A stretch of 64,000 nucleotides of DNA, taken from contig NC_135772.1 in assembly GCF_028453695.1 (NCBI RefSeq), forward strand, positions 19,835,412 through 19,899,411, written 5' to 3'. Position numbers and translations under genes: made by a program. Numbering within the stretch: position 1 is the stretch's first letter; each line of letters opens with the position of its first letter. The notes below the pieces were generated by a model. The model saw only the letters and a program-made list of their open reading frames with translations, was not told the DNA's origin and did not search any database. The stretch is from Augochlora pura. Taxonomy: Eukaryota > Arthropoda > Insecta > Hymenoptera > Halictidae. Below are positions 49,786-62,522 of the stretch, piece by piece.

Positions 49786-52079
49786 ATGGCTGATATTAAA
49801 GAATCTCCGCCGCTTTTCGACTCAAACGAGGCGAAAGTCGACGATTTGGACGACGACGATGAGGATATTTTCGCGTCAGCTGTACAAGTAGGTTTTATAA
49901 TATTATTACACATGTACGTGGAAACTTCACGAACAATGCACTGCACTTCAGGCTCATTTGTTTTTATAATCAGTGCAGAAGTTATCTTATTCGCCTTTCA
50001 GAAACAGTCAATTGAAACAAATATTGCTTTTACTTTGTTTTAACCCTTTACAGTCTTAGACACGTTCACTGTTTCTTTACAATTCGACCGGATCTACTCG
50101 ACTGTTTCAGACAGTATTACATGATTTAATATTATTCGAATATAATTAAACAAAATAACATATGCATATTAATAGATTCATTCTATTATGATATTAAATG
50201 TCGTCGATATATTGTTATGTTACTTAATATTATTTATATGTAGGATCAGAGTCAATTGGAAGATATATCTCCGTACAATGGGATTTCCATAGCACAAGCA
50301 GAACTACCAAAGTTGACGCTGCGAGATGCGCTTGAAGAAAATTCATTTTCTTCTGTGTCTAGTCCTGCACCGGGACCTTTAAGTCCACCGTTAGGTCCAA
50401 TGGGTAGCGACATAGGCGACCTTCACGACGTACCCATAAACGATAATGCTGATGTATTATCAACAAATATTATTCAAAGCCAATCGGCGGACGAGGTATA
50501 CATTTAATTATGAAATATCTGACAAAGGCGTAAGAATTATAATTCCTAGAACTGAAGTTATAGAGCTTTGTATTATACTTGTCCACAGGTAGCAGCGGCA
50601 GATTCATCTGATGTATTCTTGAAAATTACAGTAACATCTCCTCAGAAAATTGGAGATGGCATGGGGGCTTACGTTGCCTACAAAGTTGAAACCAAAACAA
50701 ATATGCCGATATTTAGAAAACGAAATTTCAGCGTCATTAGACGCTTCAGTGATTTTCTTGGACTCCATGACAAATTAACGGACAGATACCTTAGAAGTGG
50801 TAGAATAATTCCTCCTGCTCCTGAAAAGAGTGTTATTGGTAAGAGCATCAGTTTTTTTACATCTCTATATTCATTACAATCTATTTATGGATTTGTAATT
50901 AATTGTTCAACTAGGAACAACTAAGATTAAGATGTCAGGTGATAAGAGTCAGGAACAGAATAACAGCTCTACAGAATTTATTGAAAAACGCAGGTCTGCG
51001 CTTGAAAGATACTTAAATAGAACCGGGGCTCATCCAGTGCTCAGCGTTGATCCTGATTTCAGAGAATTTTTGGAAGCAGGTATATCATAGCAAAAAGTAC
51101 GGCATCTTTTTAAGCGAATCTCAATGAATAGATTTTATTTTTTTTAAATAGATATGGAATTACCTAAAGCTACCAATACATCTGCACTTAGCGGCAAAGG
51201 GGTGTTGAGACTCTTTAACAAAGTCGGAGAAACTGTTAACAAGATAACATACAAAATGGATGAAACTGATAAGGTAAAAACAAAAAGGTTTACTCTCGTA
51301 GAATTTTGTAAAATGTGGTATGAATTGAAACATCGTTTCTTTTTTACACGTTCATTACGCAGTGGTTTGAAGAGAAGACTTCACAGATTGATTCCCTTGA
51401 TATACAATTACGCGCACTGCATTCCGCTGTTGACACTTTAAATAATCAGAGAAGAGAATTAGCGACGTGTACCGGTGCAACAGCAAGATCAATTGCTGTT
51501 CTTGGTCATGGGGAACCAGGCGCATCTTTAGGAAGGGCATTAGCTCAGCTGGCTGAGACTTTGGAGAAGATAGAAGTGGTTAGAAAAGCACAAAGCAATA
51601 GCGATCTTTACCAATTTGGAGAAATGTTAAGAGATTATGTCGCGCTCATTGGAGCAATAAAGGTCAATAATCAAGTTGTATTTTAATTTACTATTATGAC
51701 ATTGTGATTAACATTGTATTGGCAATTTTAGGACGTATTCCATGAGCGAGTGAAAGTTTTCCAAAATCGGCAACATGCTCAAATGATATTAAATAAAAAG
51801 CGGGAGCAGAAAGCAAGGCTAGAACAATCCGGTAGAACTGAGAAAACAAGCCAAGCTGCTACCGATGTTATCGAATGGGAAGCAAAAGTAGACAGAGGTC
51901 AAGAAGAATTCGACAATATCTCGAAAATGATTAAAAAAGAGGTTGAACGATTCGAGTTGGGAAGAGTAGAAGATTTTAAGAAACAGTTAACAGAATATTT
52001 AGAATCCATGTTGCTACACCAAAATCAAATCATTAAATTTTGGGAGAGCTTTTTACCCGAAGCTCGAGCTGTTGCATGA
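49786..52079 (+). CDS. Snx1: Sorting nexin 1/2, retromer-associated PX-BAR protein
   Basis: Seven exons: 49786-49887, 50244-50495, 50589-50838, 50915-51079, 51152-51273, 51363-51662, 51732-52079. All GT..AG and in frame, giving 512 residues (human SNX1/SNX2 about 520). The N-terminus is acidic (DDLDDDDEDIF), followed by a Ser/Pro-rich linker. The PX domain at about 126-255 carries the phosphoinositide-binding RRFSDF (169-174) and IIPPAPEKSVIG. A BAR domain fills the rest, with the family motifs STEFIEKRRSALERYLNR, WFEEK and a FWESFLPEARAVA end. It acts as the membrane-bending SNX dimer that helps retromer retrieve cargo from endosomes to the Golgi. The single insect gene stands for vertebrate SNX1 and SNX2, so the paralogue label is approximate. 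Intron 1 (about 356 bases) holds nothing recognised. Confidence 0.93.
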
Positions 52080-54383
52080 ACATTTCCGAAGTAATTCCAA
52101 GATTTTTTTTTTTATTATGACAACAAGAAGAAATCTTCCGCAAGAGATTGTTTCTGTATATGTTGGAGTCAAGTTTCTAAATGATAAATGATATCTCGCA
52201 AGATGCATATATAATTTATCGATATGCACTACAACAACAATATTCGGATCGTAAATTCAAGAAACCGACTGTTTATGCGAACAAATAATTTATGTACAAT
52301 AATTTCGGAATACTGCCAGTTGCTTTTACAAATTCTAAAGCAACAAAGTATATGGCATATTTCATGGAAACTTCTAGATATTCATTTTTCATGCCAATTA
52401 TCTTTCACTACATCGTACGTTTATTATCTTCTTATTATTAGCTTATATTAGAAGTATATAACGCGTAATACGGTTTGTTAAAAATGTTTTACATGATAAT
52501 AAAAATTGATTAAGATTGTATAAATAGAGAGCATTAAATAACTATTTGTTGAAACGAAGTTTAATGATATAATTAACGTTACGTACTAAATTTATAATTT
52601 TCATATTATTTCTAGAATAGCGAATAAGTATTCCAATTCAATTTTTATTAAATGCAATACAATCGATATCATATATTACTATGAAAGTATGGGGATGAAG
52701 ACATATTTTTTTACATGTTACAAAAAATCTACGAACGATAATAAAATTAAATACACATATACATATCTTTTTTTATTTAACAAAAATGTCTTGTTCAGAT
52801 CTAGAAAATGGCATCGTTTACTATCAAGTTATCGATGTCGAACAGATTAAAATTTTTCACGACATTGATTTGCATCTTTTTCATTCCTCGTGGCAATATA
52901 AATGATAAAACGATATAAACAAAGAATGAATTATATTAAGGATTATTATAAATATTAAAAGCTAATTAAAAAGCGTTCGAAATTATTATCTACACTTTTT
53001 GTAATGAATACCATAAAAGTATTACGTATGATATAGAAAAAGAAAACTTATCATGTTTCATAAATAAAGAATATTGTTTTTAATAGTTTTACGAGTTATA
53101 GTTTGTAGCGCGTTACGTGTGAACACTCAGACGATCGGTATCGTATCGTGTCCGTACGTATTATCTTTGTCATACGGTAAGAAAAGCGATCGAACTAAAT
53201 ATTTTATTAAGTTGGTCAACATGAGCTTAGTGTATAAAAGTGACATAGTGTCACGCAAACGTATCGACCGTTTCATGTGTGTCGTGCAACGTGTCAGTTG
53301 CGATGAATTAAATTAGGTTATCAATTATTCACTGTGGTTAATTGTCATCGACAATTAACAAAATTCGTGGATGAATTTCATTCTTGTTTATGCCAGTGTT
53401 TTGCATACGTGGCAACATTCACCACCAATCAGAAAACACAAGTTTTGATAGGCGTGGCTTCGAACACGTATACTTGTCTGTACGTCCGGCCGCCATAATT
53501 CTTGAGAAGAAATCGTTGTGCGTGAATTCTCATCGCGATTCTCTTGTAGACAAACACATCACGTTCATCATTTCACATTTCTCGGCAGAAACAACTTACT
53601 GGAAATATTCTTACTGGGCTACGTAAGTTTAATGTACCAGGGAACTCCATTGATTTAATAGAATGTTAATTCAATACAAATCATTTCGCCGGCTCTACCT
53701 ATGCGCGATTTAACGTGGAGGAATTCGGTTCATCTCCGGTGATTGTATCGATGATCCGATTGTCATCCATATGTCATTTTCACAATGCTTTTCCCGATAC
53801 GTTCACCTTTTAGATTATTTTGTCGTACTACGTTTTATGTTGCGACAGTACGTTCAACTTTCCGGAATGTGCAGAATCTTTCACGAAAATCACATCTTTC
53901 GATACTGCGAGCTTAATTAATAATATCTATTTCGGTAAATTAAAGCGCTCGGAGAAATATTAAGAAACAATATTGTATTTGGCGATAGTGTTGTATGCGA
54001 GAAAAAGTTCATTAGAAAAATTGGAATTATTCCAAATCTATTCGGACTAAGTTGTGATAAGAACTGCATAATATATTTAAAAGGTGTAAAGTTTTATGTA
54101 ACTGAATGTTTTCTATTCTAGTGATAAAGTAATATGACTTTAAGCCTATTGAATACATCTTTAGAGTTCTAGAAAGTTGTCTGTAATTTACTTGTACGTT
54201 CAGATTTCATTGAGATAAATACCATATTTTTTGATGCAATTCGCTTCAAAAGTTTTATCAACTGTTCTTATTTTCTTATAGCCTAAAAATGCTATGCAGT
54301 AGCTTTTTTATGTCTTTTTCGATTACAATATATGGTAATAAGAATGTATTGATATTCTTTGTTAATAGGTAGGCATTGGCGAC
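52080..54383. other. Intergenic DNA and 5' UTR of the kinectin-like gene
   Basis: A poly(A) signal (AATAAA near 52497) about 420 bases after the SNX stop marks its likely 3' end. A donor GTAAGT at about 53623, preceded by TTACTGGGCTAC, may end a non-coding first exon of the downstream gene. The acceptor just before the start codon is AATAGGTAG near 54371. Short open frames here show no domain. Confidence 0.45.
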
Positions 54384-57300
54384 ATGGATGTCCAGACAGG
54401 ATTGGTATATGTAGCGGTCGTAGTCATTTCGGCAGCAGTTATTGTTTTAGTATCAATGTTTGGTATAAAAGAGAAGTCCTATGAAGAAGCTATAGCCGAA
54501 CAGAGAAAACTACCCGATGATCTTTTATTGGGTACAGAAAACGCTTGACAGTATTATTGAGAGTTAATCTTATTTATGCCTTTAGGTAAAACTTATTTAT
54601 TGTATTCATATGACCACTATCTCTTTTTTAGGTAAGAAAGATAAAGGTAAAGAAAAGAAACACAAGAATAAGGCAGGGAAAAAAGTGAAGGAGAAGAAAG
54701 AAGAGAAAGAGGAGAAAGATGATAAAGAAGAGAAAGATGATAAGGAAGAGAAACAGGAGCATGTACAATTTGAGGAAAATCCTCAAATATTGCCCCTAGA
54801 GCCACTGCTGCGGGTAAGATCTTATTTTCTTAATTTTCTTTTTGTATAGTGTGCCCATTCCTAAGCGAGCCGATTATCATTGGAAGCTATTGAAGGTATA
54901 AATCAGTGCTTACATAGAAATTAATCTTACAAAGATGTATAAAATTCTTCAAAACAAAATTGAATTCTTACATCTTTCAAGTTAATGGCATATGAAATTT
55001 AACTTTTAATAGTTTGTTCTTTTATTATTTAAATGAATTAAAAAAATACTACGTGTTCTCGATAGTTACCGCGATAATCGGCCCGTCGTGCATACCTGTA
55101 TATATGTATTTTTATATGTATTTACATAAAAAATGATTTATTATAATGATAAATCATCTTGAGATCACATTTCAAATAATGTACTAATTCAAAAGACTTT
55201 CAGCGAAAATAATTTTATTTATTAATTTATTATTAAAAATAAATACTAAAAATGAATAACTATTTAAACATGGTTCAAATTATTTTTTGTATTCATTTTC
55301 ATGATTTTTTAAAGTGATATTGTATTCTTTAATTTTGAGTGAACTGTATCATTGGTACATTAAGAGTGGTTAGTACTCTTTTTTATATTCAAAGGGCTTA
55401 CTGCATGTTAAGTATTCTTGTGTTCTTAGACACTATATAAATATTGAAATACACACATACGCTTTTGTATCCTTGTGTTCTCACACATTTCATGCATGAA
55501 ACACGGTATGCTCACATATTGTATGTCATACTCATATATCACTTACGGTCTTTCTGTTCATGAAGTATCACATTTCTCTATGGGTATTACACTTTTAAAG
55601 GATTGATTATAATATATTTATATAACTCTTTAGTAATGTATAACGTTGTTTTTCCATGCATAGTTAGTAAAGCGTTCCTTGTAAATTAATACAGTTACCT
55701 CACGTACAATAATAATCTGCTTAATTTATCAATCTTTTTAAAGTGGATAATAAACTGTCTTTTGTCCTTATTAATAATTGTGGCCCAATATTTTACTTTT
55801 ATATACAATTATTGTGCGTTTTTTTTTAAAATGTGAATCAATGCATATAGTAACTAGTGCACTCCTATAATATGTCAATGTAAGATCCCAATTAATGATG
55901 TTTTCCCTTGTGCAATTTATAAAATCTGCATAGAAATTATTATTACAGTTTAGCGTACATTATATTTAAATGGACATCCGGATTTTATAAAACATTTCTT
56001 AAAATACATTTTTTCAAATGGAAATTAGAACTTTTGTTGTTTGGTGATCTTCACTTGCTACTTGTACCTAATATCAGTCTATCTTTTTATATCTTCTAGT
56101 ATTTTCTACATAATGATCTTACAGATCTCTAAATTACTTTATGATATATATTTTTAAATATATTTTGCATAACTATGACTTGGTAAGTCTGTTAAAAAAA
56201 TATTGAATTAGTTATTAGGATTTTTAACAACATAAAAATGTATAAGGTATATGTAACCTCAATAAGTATTTCATAAATTTGGAAATAAGATAAATGTACT
56301 GATTATCAAGCAAAAAGAAATAAATAAAAATGAAAGCATAAATTGATAAAATAAATTAAATGGAATAACAGGTCGTCAGTTTTGATACAGGTCATTACTT
56401 ATTGACCTTTTAACTTATTTTACTTTTCTTTTACAAATGGTAATAGTATTGGAGTTTTACTTAATCATTAATAATAAAACTAAATACATTTTAATCTTTT
56501 GCATATATTCTACATCTTATAAGCAATAGATTTGTTAATTTCAGGTTCTTATGTTTACCATTACGTCACAATAAATTCAGTTTCAAGGTGAAAAACAAAT
56601 AAGTTATAACTCCATGTAAACTAAATAAAACATTCCACTTATTATTTGTATTATAGTATTTCTATTTTTTTTTTCTAGTCAGCAATAATTTTATTTGTCC
56701 ATTTCTATATAATGCGAGGTCATAGATGTACCTTTGTAGATAAACAATATTTTTTTGTTTGTTGTTACTTCTTGTAATACATGGGAAAGACATATGATAT
56801 ATACATTGGAATCATAGGAGGGTAGCAAAGGAAGTAAGAAGAAAGGCAAGTCTGAAAAGGTAAAGCCAATTCTTGTAAATAAAGATGAGCCGTTGGTTAT
56901 TGTGACTGAATTAAGTCCTTCACAAACCCCCTTGGCAGAGGCTAATCATTTTGACCTCATTCATCCAAAGGACGACCTCGAACTCATACGGAGTCACAGT
57001 GTGAGTGAACTGCTTTTGGTAGAATATTTTACCTCATCTGCATTTCATTCACTTTTCATATTTTGCATTGGCTGCTGCTTCTATAACACATTTAAAAATC
57101 ACATTGAGTAGTATTAATGCTTATTTAATATTAGCAAGGGATTTTTTCAAATTTTGGATATGTACTAAATCTGTCATCTAGTTCTTAATTGATTCAAGTA
57201 AACGGGAGTTAAAAACTTATATGTTGTGATAAATTTACATTTCTTTTCTAACACCTTTAATTTCATACAATAGATATTTTATTATTGTGTGTTTTTTTGT

Positions 57301-60300
57301 ATTATACATATATCTACGCGTAATTTTATTAATAACTAATTCAATACAAAATTTATTATTGTGTACTTGTTACAAGCTTCCGTGTAAATTTCAATCCTTT
57401 TTATAAAGTCATATATTTTAATATTTATTTACCGAACAGAAGGAAAATTTGCAACAACTTAATCAGTCTGAACCAGTTGTAAATAAATCGCCCAAGGAAA
57501 CTCCAACAAAAACGAAGAAAACTGTGAAAGAATCATTGAAAAAGAAAGATGAGAATGTTAAGGAGGAGAAGAAGGAAGAGAAAAAAGAAGCAACTGTAAA
57601 TGCTAATGTCCAACCGCTTGTTAACAAAGATATTCCAAAAGAAACAAAGGAACACAAAGAAACACCTGTTAAGGATACAAAGGAAGTGGTTAAAGAATCT
57701 GCTCCGCTTATTCAAGCTTTAATTAAAGAATCTAAAAAGACGAAGAAGAAGAATGATATTTTAGCACAAATTGGTAAGTTACTTTATATTTAATGAAAGA
57801 AAATCGTACTAAACATAGTAATATAAATAATATACCCTTTATTGAAAACTAATTTTGATCAACGTGTATAGCAACGTTTTTTATTTAAAATTTCTTTTTA
57901 CTTTAGGAGGCGATAAGGACGCTGTTAATGTATCTCTTCTGATGCCTTTAGTACAGAAAGCTGAACTTAGCCGTTCTGAAATCCAAATTCTGATCGATCA
58001 ACTTTTGAATAAACAGCTAGACAATCCATCCGAACATTCAGAGTGGACAGAAGGTCGTGCAGACCCCGTTATTAAATTGAAGAAGCAATTGGCGGAAAAA
58101 GAAAAAGCTCTGGCCGATGAGCACGAAGCTAATATTGCTTTTCAAAATAAACTGAAGGAATTGCGAGCTGAGCTCAATTCAGAGAGATCTAGATTGTCAG
58201 CTAACGTGAGACAGTTGGAGGAAACTCTGAATGCCAAGGTTACGGAAGCTCAGACTTTGCATACACGAATGCAGCACATCTTGGAAAGTCATGCTGCTGA
58301 AAAGCAAGGGTTCACTAGACAGATCGAACAGCTGCAGACTAAAGTGAGCGAGAATGCTACGATCATTCATAAAATGCAAGAGGATCAGGGACAGACTCAG
58401 AGTCATCTGCAGCAGGAACTGATAACGCAGAGGAAGCAAATGGAAGCTCAGTTTGCAAAGATGCGTGAAAATGGGAATGCATTGAAAGCGCAAATAGCTC
58501 AAAAGCACGTGGAGGTGCAAAAGATGCAAAGCGAATTGCAAGTGGCTTGCGACAGTAGCACGGCCGAGATAGAAATGTTACGGCAACAATTAGGACTTAT
58601 GCAGGGTCAGTTGATGCACTCGGAAGGGCAACTACAACTTTTCAAGGAAACTAGCGATAGATTACAAGATGTCACTGAACAACTTGAGGTAAGAGAAATT
58701 ATATCACTCTTTTGCGATCGAATCTATTGAATCAAATGTATTTAATTCTACAGGAGGCTCATTGTGCTCAAACGGAATTGGACCACAGGCTAAAAAATGC
58801 TCTTCGTCATGAACAAGAGCTTCAAAAACAGGTGAACTCGTTGCAATCAGAATTAAATGCCGCTAAAACAGAGGCTAACGATGTTTCTTCGTTGAAAGCA
58901 GAATTGACTGAAGCTCAGACCGAACTGGGCAAACTGAAATCCAAATTGTCGGATGAAGCAAAATTTGAAGCGGCTGAAATTACAATTCTTAAACTGACGC
59001 TGGCAAATAAGGAAGAGGAGTTCAAACGATCTCAAGACGAGCTGAACAATTTACGGGTTGTGGCAAGACAATCTACGGAACATGTGGCACAGCTGGAGGC
59101 GCAATTGGATGCCGAGCAAAAGAAATTGAACGCTGTGAAAGCTGAATATGAAAAGACGGCTGAAAGTCTGACTTTTTGCCAGATGGAAATACAAGAATTA
59201 AACGAAGATTTGACAAATACCCAAATTGATTTAGATACTGTTCAGAGAAACAAGAATGAATTGAACGTATCTGATTTGCAATATAAAAACACAGTATTGC
59301 AGGAAGAAAACAATAGGCTTTCTGCTCAGGTATTATCATTAACATAGACAGAAGCTCTGATCGCAGTCATTTAATGAGAAAATAATCATTTTTTATTTAT
59401 GCTTTAGTTTGCGAATGCGATAGACATCACGAAACAACTGAGACAATTGCAGAAAGAATATGAATCAGTGCAGATCCAATTAGCAGCGGCTGTTAAGGAA
59501 GCTAAAAAAGATAAGGAAAATAGAATCGATGATGTTCAGAACAACGTACAGCTTGCAGATTATGATAATCTGTATGTATGAAATCATAAGAGTGTATAGT
59601 TTAATTTGCAGAAAATTTTGAAAGAATGTTTTTTTGTAAGGTTGGCGCAAAAGGAGAGTCAACTGAATGCCATAAAAGCAGAATTAACTAATAAGGAAGC
59701 GGAGCTGAAACAATCGATTGCTCAAATCGACATGTTGCAAAGTGACGTGAATCAACAACGTAATCATGTGACTCTTCTGAATGATACTTTACAAGATCAA
59801 AAAACTAAAAATAATGTAAGTAGCGATAAAAGCGGGAATAGAGTCGATAGCTAAGAGGAAGATTTGCAATCGGCCGGAAAGATCTGTCCGTGTACCAATG
59901 ACACTAATCGATTTCATCACTTTGCCAATCTATTTTTATATTTTAATTATGAGATATTTGTACTTAAACCTTTTACATTTGTTTTTACGTAAAGTAATAG
60001 CAATCAAGCTACAAATATACTGATTATATTTTTACGGTTGAAACAGGAGTTGCGTCAGAAAAACTGGAAAGTGATGAATGCTCTTTCTATTGCCGAGTCG
60101 CGTGTTAAATCTAGTGATGTGCAAAACTTCGATGTAAGTCCTCATTTTATCTAGTCTAGTCTGTTCTTTTTCAAATTTGTTCGAATTCCTCTCTCGTTTG
60201 TGATCGACGCAGTTATAAATTCAATCAAAATTCAACAGATGAGAATCTTCAATTGATGTTAGAAAAGGCCTAGTCAGATAAGATGGTCGAACCTGCCCTT

Positions 60301-62522
60301 ACAGCTTTTTCAACGAATATTACACTTCACGATGGCTTAATATTCTTTTGAAAAACTGTAAGAGCGGATTTTCTTATTTTATTTAGGTAGGCCTTTTATT
60401 TAGTCTCTTGTTTAATGAAACGAGAGAGAATATACATGTTTTATTTATTGTCAGGAAGTCACACAGAAAGTGAAACTGGAACAAGAAGAATTGACAAAGG
60501 CATTTTTGCTGAGGATGTTCCCAGAAATAAAAGTATCTGAGAAATCGTACGACCAATGGCTCAGTGATTTCGAGGAACAATTGAATACCTTTTTGATTGA
60601 TTTAAAGAAGAAAAATGCGGACGATAGTACCCGTTCAAACGAAAACCCGCAAGACATGGTTTACAAACGAATGATTGCGGATACTGTGAGTACAATGCCG
60701 GTGTGGCAATTGTATTATTGTTCTATTTACAACACACTCGTGTAACATTTATTTCAAATACAGGAGCGTATGCTGAATGACCTCCGGAGTCACGCAGAAC
60801 AGGTGGAAAGAAATTTGAATAACCGACTTCAGGATAAGGAGGCTGTGATTGCAGATCTTAGGGTCGAGGTACGCGATCATTTTTCAAATTAAATATAATA
60901 TTACAAAGTCAATGGGAAGTTTACGAAATAGATGAAAAATTTGTTCCGTTTATAGTTACAAAAGAGGGTAGCAGAAATGGAAGCCAGGTTAAAAGAAGCT
61001 GAATCTCATAGCAAGCAGTCCAGTGCAGTAAATACTCATGATTTAATAGCGTTAGAAAAACTGCAGGAGGTAAGTTATTTGTCAAGGCAAATTATTCTAT
61101 AATAAAATGTTAATGAATATCACCATTTTCTAATTATTATTATAGCTGAATGAACGTTTGTCAGAAAATCTTCAATTCCAATGGAAGGGAAGGTCATCAC
61201 TCGATCTAGAAGTAACTATATTACGTTCATTGGTCGCACTACTAAAAGAATATACATATAACAAGATTGAAGGTAGTAATGGTTCGATGAATGACTCAAC
61301 TTTACTCTGCTGCTACCGTCGAAGTGCTATTGCTACGCCACCGGCGTGCTGCAATACACCGGCATGCGGCGGCTGCCTTTCCAGGTAGTTTCGTTCGCCC
61401 CGGGTCTCGTTCTACCACTCTCTTTTATGAGATGTCCCCAACGATAAAGGCGAGCCGCGAGGATCGAATGACCGTTCTTTCGCATTCACATAGTAACGAT
61501 TTTCGATTCCTACTTTGAGACATTCATCGAACCATTACTGCATAAAGAATATTTGCGTACTAGCAAAATTAATTAAATGAACAAACAGAATTAATGGCTA
61601 ATTTAATTAATTAATTTTTTATTGATTTAAAGAAGAAAAATGGGGACGATAATAGCTCCCGTCCAGATGCAGAGAGAGAAAACAGTTACTTGCAAGATGT
61701 GGTTGCACAGTACGAACAATTTATTGTGGCCCATGCAGATGCAGAGAAAGAAAACAAAAGCTTGCGAGACAAGCTTGCACATTACAAACAAATTATTGAG
61801 ACTACTGTGAGTACAATATTGGTGTGGCAATTGTATTATTGTTCTGTTTACGACACACTCGTGTAACATTTATTTCAAATACAGGAGCATATGCTGAACG
61901 ACCTCCGGTGTCACGCAGAATGGGTGGAAAGAGATTTGAATGAACGACTTCGGGAAAAGGAGGTTGAGGTTGCGGATCTTAGGGTTGAGGTACGCGATCA
62001 TTTTTTAAATTAAGTATAATATTACAGAATCAATGGGAAGTTTACGAAATAGATGAAAAATTTGTGTTGTTTATAGTTACAAAAGACGGCAGCAGAAATG
62101 GAAGCCAGGTTAAAAGAAGCTGAATCTCATAACAAGCAGACCGGTGCAGAAAATACTCATGATTTAATAGTGTTAGAAAAACTGCAGGGGGTAAGTTATT
62201 TGTGAAGGCAAAACATTCTATAATAAAATGTTAATAAGTATCACCATTTTTTAATTATTCTTATTACTATAGGAGAACGAACGTTTGACAGAAAAACTTC
62301 AATCTGAATGTCAGGAAAGGTCAACACTCGATCTAGAAGTAACTAAGTTGCGTTCATTGGTTGCACTACTAACGGAACAAGTAACAGAATTGAAGGTATA
62401 AAGAATATTTGTGTACTCGCGAAATTAATAACTTTGACATAAACTTGAACAAACAGAATTAATGTTCAATGGTTTCGTTTTAGACTGCAGGTAGTGGAGA
62501 TTGCATCAGTACCGAACAGTAA
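54384..62522 (+). CDS. Kinectin / ribosome-binding protein 1-like ER coiled-coil protein
   Basis: Exons: 54384-54531, 54632-54813, 56818-57000, 57440-57773, 57907-58688, 58754-59329, 59408-59571, 59641-59815, 60047-60133, 60455-60685, 60764-60868, 60956-61069, then duplicated exons 61633-61806, 61885-61989, 62077-62190, 62273-62395 and the last exon 62484-62522 (ends GDCISTEQ). This path gives 1211 residues. An N-terminal anchor (about residues 6-25, GLVYVAVVVISAAVIVLVS) is followed by a Lys/Glu-rich cytosolic stretch with KDDKEE repeats, then coiled coil from about 340 to the end. This is the layout of kinectin and RRBP1/p180, ER proteins that bind kinesin, ribosomes or microtubules. It lacks the long decapeptide repeats of vertebrate RRBP1. 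How the 3' duplicated exons are spliced is uncertain: exon 61146-61388 can alternatively end the protein (about 1107 residues). Confidence 0.8.
54814..56817. other. Long intron of the kinectin-like gene
   Basis: A 2 kb, very AT-rich intron, far longer than its neighbours. No open frame, repeat family or RNA gene was recognised in it. Confidence 0.5.
61146..61388 (+). CDS. Alternative terminal exon of the kinectin-like gene reading into a mobile element
   Basis: Acceptor TTATTATAG precedes LNERLSENLQ. The frame passes the degenerate old donor (GAAG, GTAGTA at about 61273), enters the inserted element and stops at 61386-61388. The element-coded tail is Cys-rich (LLCCYRR, CCNTPACGGC). Alternatively a donor AG, GTAGTT at 61384 inside the element would splice in frame to the acceptor AATAG before 61656 (CTCCCG). 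Coding status is inference. Confidence 0.35.
   Translation: MNERLSENLQFQWKGRSSLDLEVTILRSLVALLKEYTYNKIEGSNGSMNDSTLLCCYRRSAIATPPACCNTPACGGCLSR
61276..61542. mobile_element. 267-bp MITE-like element with terminal inverted repeats
   Basis: The left end, 61276-61299, begins GTAATGGTTCGATGAATG. The right end, 61515-61538, is its reverse complement over 24 bases with one mismatch, followed by TGCA. It is flanked by TA on both sides. The paralogous intron position in copy 2 (GAAGGTATAAAGAAT, about 62391) lacks the element, so the empty site is visible. It is shorter and GC-richer than the neighbours and has no transposase. TA target and CAGT-like end suggest a Tc1/mariner-type non-autonomous element; the family is not identified. 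Confidence 0.8.
61621..62464 (+). repeat. Tandem duplication, copy 2
   Basis: Second copy of the segment at 60596-61596, including introns. By hand count, the second intron of the segment differs at about 7 of 87 bases and the exon 61885-61989 at about 15 of 105 bases from copy 1. Because the break fell inside an exon, its first exon has lost its original acceptor. AAAG before 61633 or AATAG before 61656 are the candidates. All four copied exons remain open in the correct frame. Confidence 0.9.
61666..61806 (+). repeat. 72-bp (24-residue) tandem repeat in the coiled coil
   Basis: Units start at 61666 and 61738: DAERENSYLQDVVAQYEQF then DAEKENKSLRDKLAHYKQI, each 24 residues. Copy 1 has only one corresponding unit, so this is a duplication nested in the larger one. 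Confidence 0.75.

Larger units (their letters stand above)
60596..61596 (+). repeat. Tandem duplication, copy 1
   Basis: This starts inside the exon 60455-60685 (at ATTGATTTAAAG) and runs through exons 60764-60868, 60956-61069 and 61146 onward, including introns, to AACAGAATTAATG. It aligns base by base with copy 2. It carries a 267-base inserted element and a 4-base length change just before the old donor (at about 61273), which shifts the phase there by one. Confidence 0.9.
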
